Shown in pieces: positions 4,931 to 5,793 of a stretch of 5,793 nucleotides of DNA. Source of the stretch: Pyrodictiaceae archaeon. GTDB taxonomy: Archaea > Thermoproteota > Thermoprotei_A > Sulfolobales > Pyrodictiaceae. The position numbers and the translations under genes were made by a program. The notes beneath the pieces are model-generated. The model saw only the letters and a list, made by a program, of their open reading frames with translations, ran no database searches and was not told the DNA's origin. Location of the stretch: contig JALUFI010000058.1 of NCBI GenBank assembly GCA_027043685.1, forward strand, positions 1 to 5,793. The letters are read 5' to 3'. Each line of letters starts with the position of its first letter. Position 1 is the first letter of the stretch.

Positions 4931-5793
4931 CTAGGCTAGGCCGAGCAGCTTCTCAACTATGATTGCTAGGTAGAACGCGCCGAGAAGCATGTTAACCCTT
5001 ATGAAGGATTTCTTTGCGACCTCGCGGTCCCCGCCTGCGTAGATATAGTTGTTCGCCAGGATGAAAGTATAGATTGAGAGCATGAGTCCTACGAGCGTGG
5101 ATAGTGGGCCTATTGCGTGGTTCAGCGCCAGCCCTGCCACGGCGTACCCCGTGGCCATGGATGCAATGCCTATCCCGACTCCGACAGTAGTTGGGTCAGC
5201 GACCACGGGGAGCATGGGTACATTGGCTGCCTCGTAGTCTCTGCGGTAGTAGGTTGCCAGGAACCATATGTGTGCAGGCACCCATGCTGCGACTATGAGT
5301 GAGAAGAGTACGGCGTTGACGTCTATCCTGCCGGTTGCGGCTGCCCAGCCTCCGAGCGCGGGAGCGCCGCCGGCGACGGCGCCTGCAACGATGTTGAGGG
5401 GTGTCCTCCTCTTGAGGAGAAGGGTGTACGCGACTATGTCGAAGAGGAAGCCCAGCAGTATAGCTGCGGCGAAGTAGAGGTTCACCAGCCTCGCTGCGGC
5501 GTAGAGGCTGACCGCCAGGAGTGTGGCGAAGAACGCGAGTGTGGCCTCTGGGTTAAGCATGCCCGAGGCAAGGGGCCTGTTCATCGTCCTAGGCATGACG
5601 GCGTCTATGTCGCGGTCGAAATACATGTTGATGGCCGTTACAGAGCCTATCGCGAGGTAGGACAGCGCTATGAGAACCAGGTGGTACTCGGGGGGGTAGC
5701 GGAGCCCACCGCCCGCTATGAACGAGGCATACATAGAGAATACTAGCAGCGTGGTCTGCTTAACCTTAGTGAGGCCGCCGACAAGGTTCTTGG
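4931..5793 (-). CDS. ctaB: Protoheme IX farnesyltransferase (heme o synthase), 5' end outside window
   Basis: Adds a farnesyl-type group to protoheme to make heme o, needed directly or via heme a by heme-copper oxidases; an integral membrane UbiA-family enzyme. 286 codons are visible and the frame is open to the right edge. The first visible residues, KNLVGGLTKVKQTTLLVFS, match the family's N-terminal 'LTKPRQT.LL', so only about ten residues are likely missing and the ATG at 5732-5734 is internal. Motifs, counted from the first visible residue: N55-x-x-x-D59-x-x-x-D63 followed by MPRT and RPL (66-74), the prenyl-diphosphate and Mg site; KRRTPLNIVAGAVAGGAPAL (128-147) with 'GGWAAATGRID' after it; and RRDYEAANVPMLPV (183-196), typical of CtaB rather than other UbiA prenyltransferases. 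Seven to nine membrane helices are evident. It is followed by a 126-bp gap and then argF on the same strand. Confidence 0.93.
   Translation of the reverse strand, partial: KNLVGGLTKVKQTTLLVFSMYASFIAGGGLRYPPEYHLVLIALSYLAIGSVTAINMYFDRDIDAVMPRTMNRPLASGMLNPEATLAFFATLLAVSLYAAARLVNLYFAAAILLGFLFDIVAYTLLLKRRTPLNIVAGAVAGGAPALGGWAAATGRIDVNAVLFSLIVAAWVPAHIWFLATYYRRDYEAANVPMLPVVADPTTVGVGIGIASMATGYAVAGLALNHAIGPLSTLVGLMLSIYTFILANNYIYAGGDREVAKKSFIRVNMLLGAFYLAIIVEKLLGLA

Noticed and set aside
5117..5477. Plus-strand open frames opposite ctaB
   Set aside because: They are antisense to conserved heme o synthase motifs and show no recognisable protein pattern.
1..5793. tRNA, rRNA, CRISPR array, insertion sequence, integrase or attachment site
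   Set aside because: I looked for clover-leaf elements, regularly spaced repeats, terminal inverted repeats and transposase or recombinase motifs on both strands and saw none; the gaps are too short and the genes are core-type.

Overview
The window looks like a chromosomal segment of a hyperthermophilic crenarchaeon, most likely Desulfurococcales or a relative, because it combines an archaeal AglB oligosaccharyltransferase, an ESCRT-III/CdvB-type division protein and archaeal-style TATA elements with GTG/TTG starts and purine-rich ribosome binding sites, in GC-rich, tightly packed DNA. I cannot name the species. No tRNA, rRNA, CRISPR array, insertion sequence or prophage gene is visible, and coding density is very high.

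Layout, reading the coordinates upwards. (1) 1-94, minus: the N-terminus of a winged-helix-like regulator, cut off by the window edge. (2) 156-665, minus: a short, divergent ESCRT-III (CdvB-family) protein with no C-terminal extension. (3) 767-3073, minus: aglB, the catalytic subunit of archaeal N-glycosylation. (4) 3093-3356, minus: a three-helix membrane protein 19 bp upstream of aglB and probably in one operon with it. (5) 3357-3470: a divergent promoter region with one strong TATA element that can be read on either strand. (6) 3471-3824, plus: a 117-residue protein that resembles the PD-(D/E)XK nuclease fold but appears to lack its catalytic residues. (7) 3821-4804, minus: argF, ornithine carbamoyltransferase, meeting the previous gene tail to tail so that both stop codons lie in one CTAG. 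(8) 4805-4930: a GC-rich intergenic stretch with hairpin potential and a TATA-like element. (9) 4931-5793, minus: ctaB, heme o synthase, missing only its first few residues at the window edge.

Functionally, the left half concerns the cell envelope and possibly cell division: AglB glycosylates exported proteins (the S-layer is the usual main target), its small membrane partner is of unknown function, and the CdvB paralogue would act at the inner face of the membrane. The right half is metabolic: argF (arginine synthesis, or citrulline use) and ctaB (heme o for a heme-copper terminal oxidase, suggesting respiration with oxygen at some level).

I see no convincing new multi-gene system. The items most worth a second look are the minimal ESCRT-III protein next to aglB, the apparently inactive nuclease-fold protein, the altered second acidic motif of AglB, the shared divergent TATA element, and the uncertain, structure-rich 5' end of argF.
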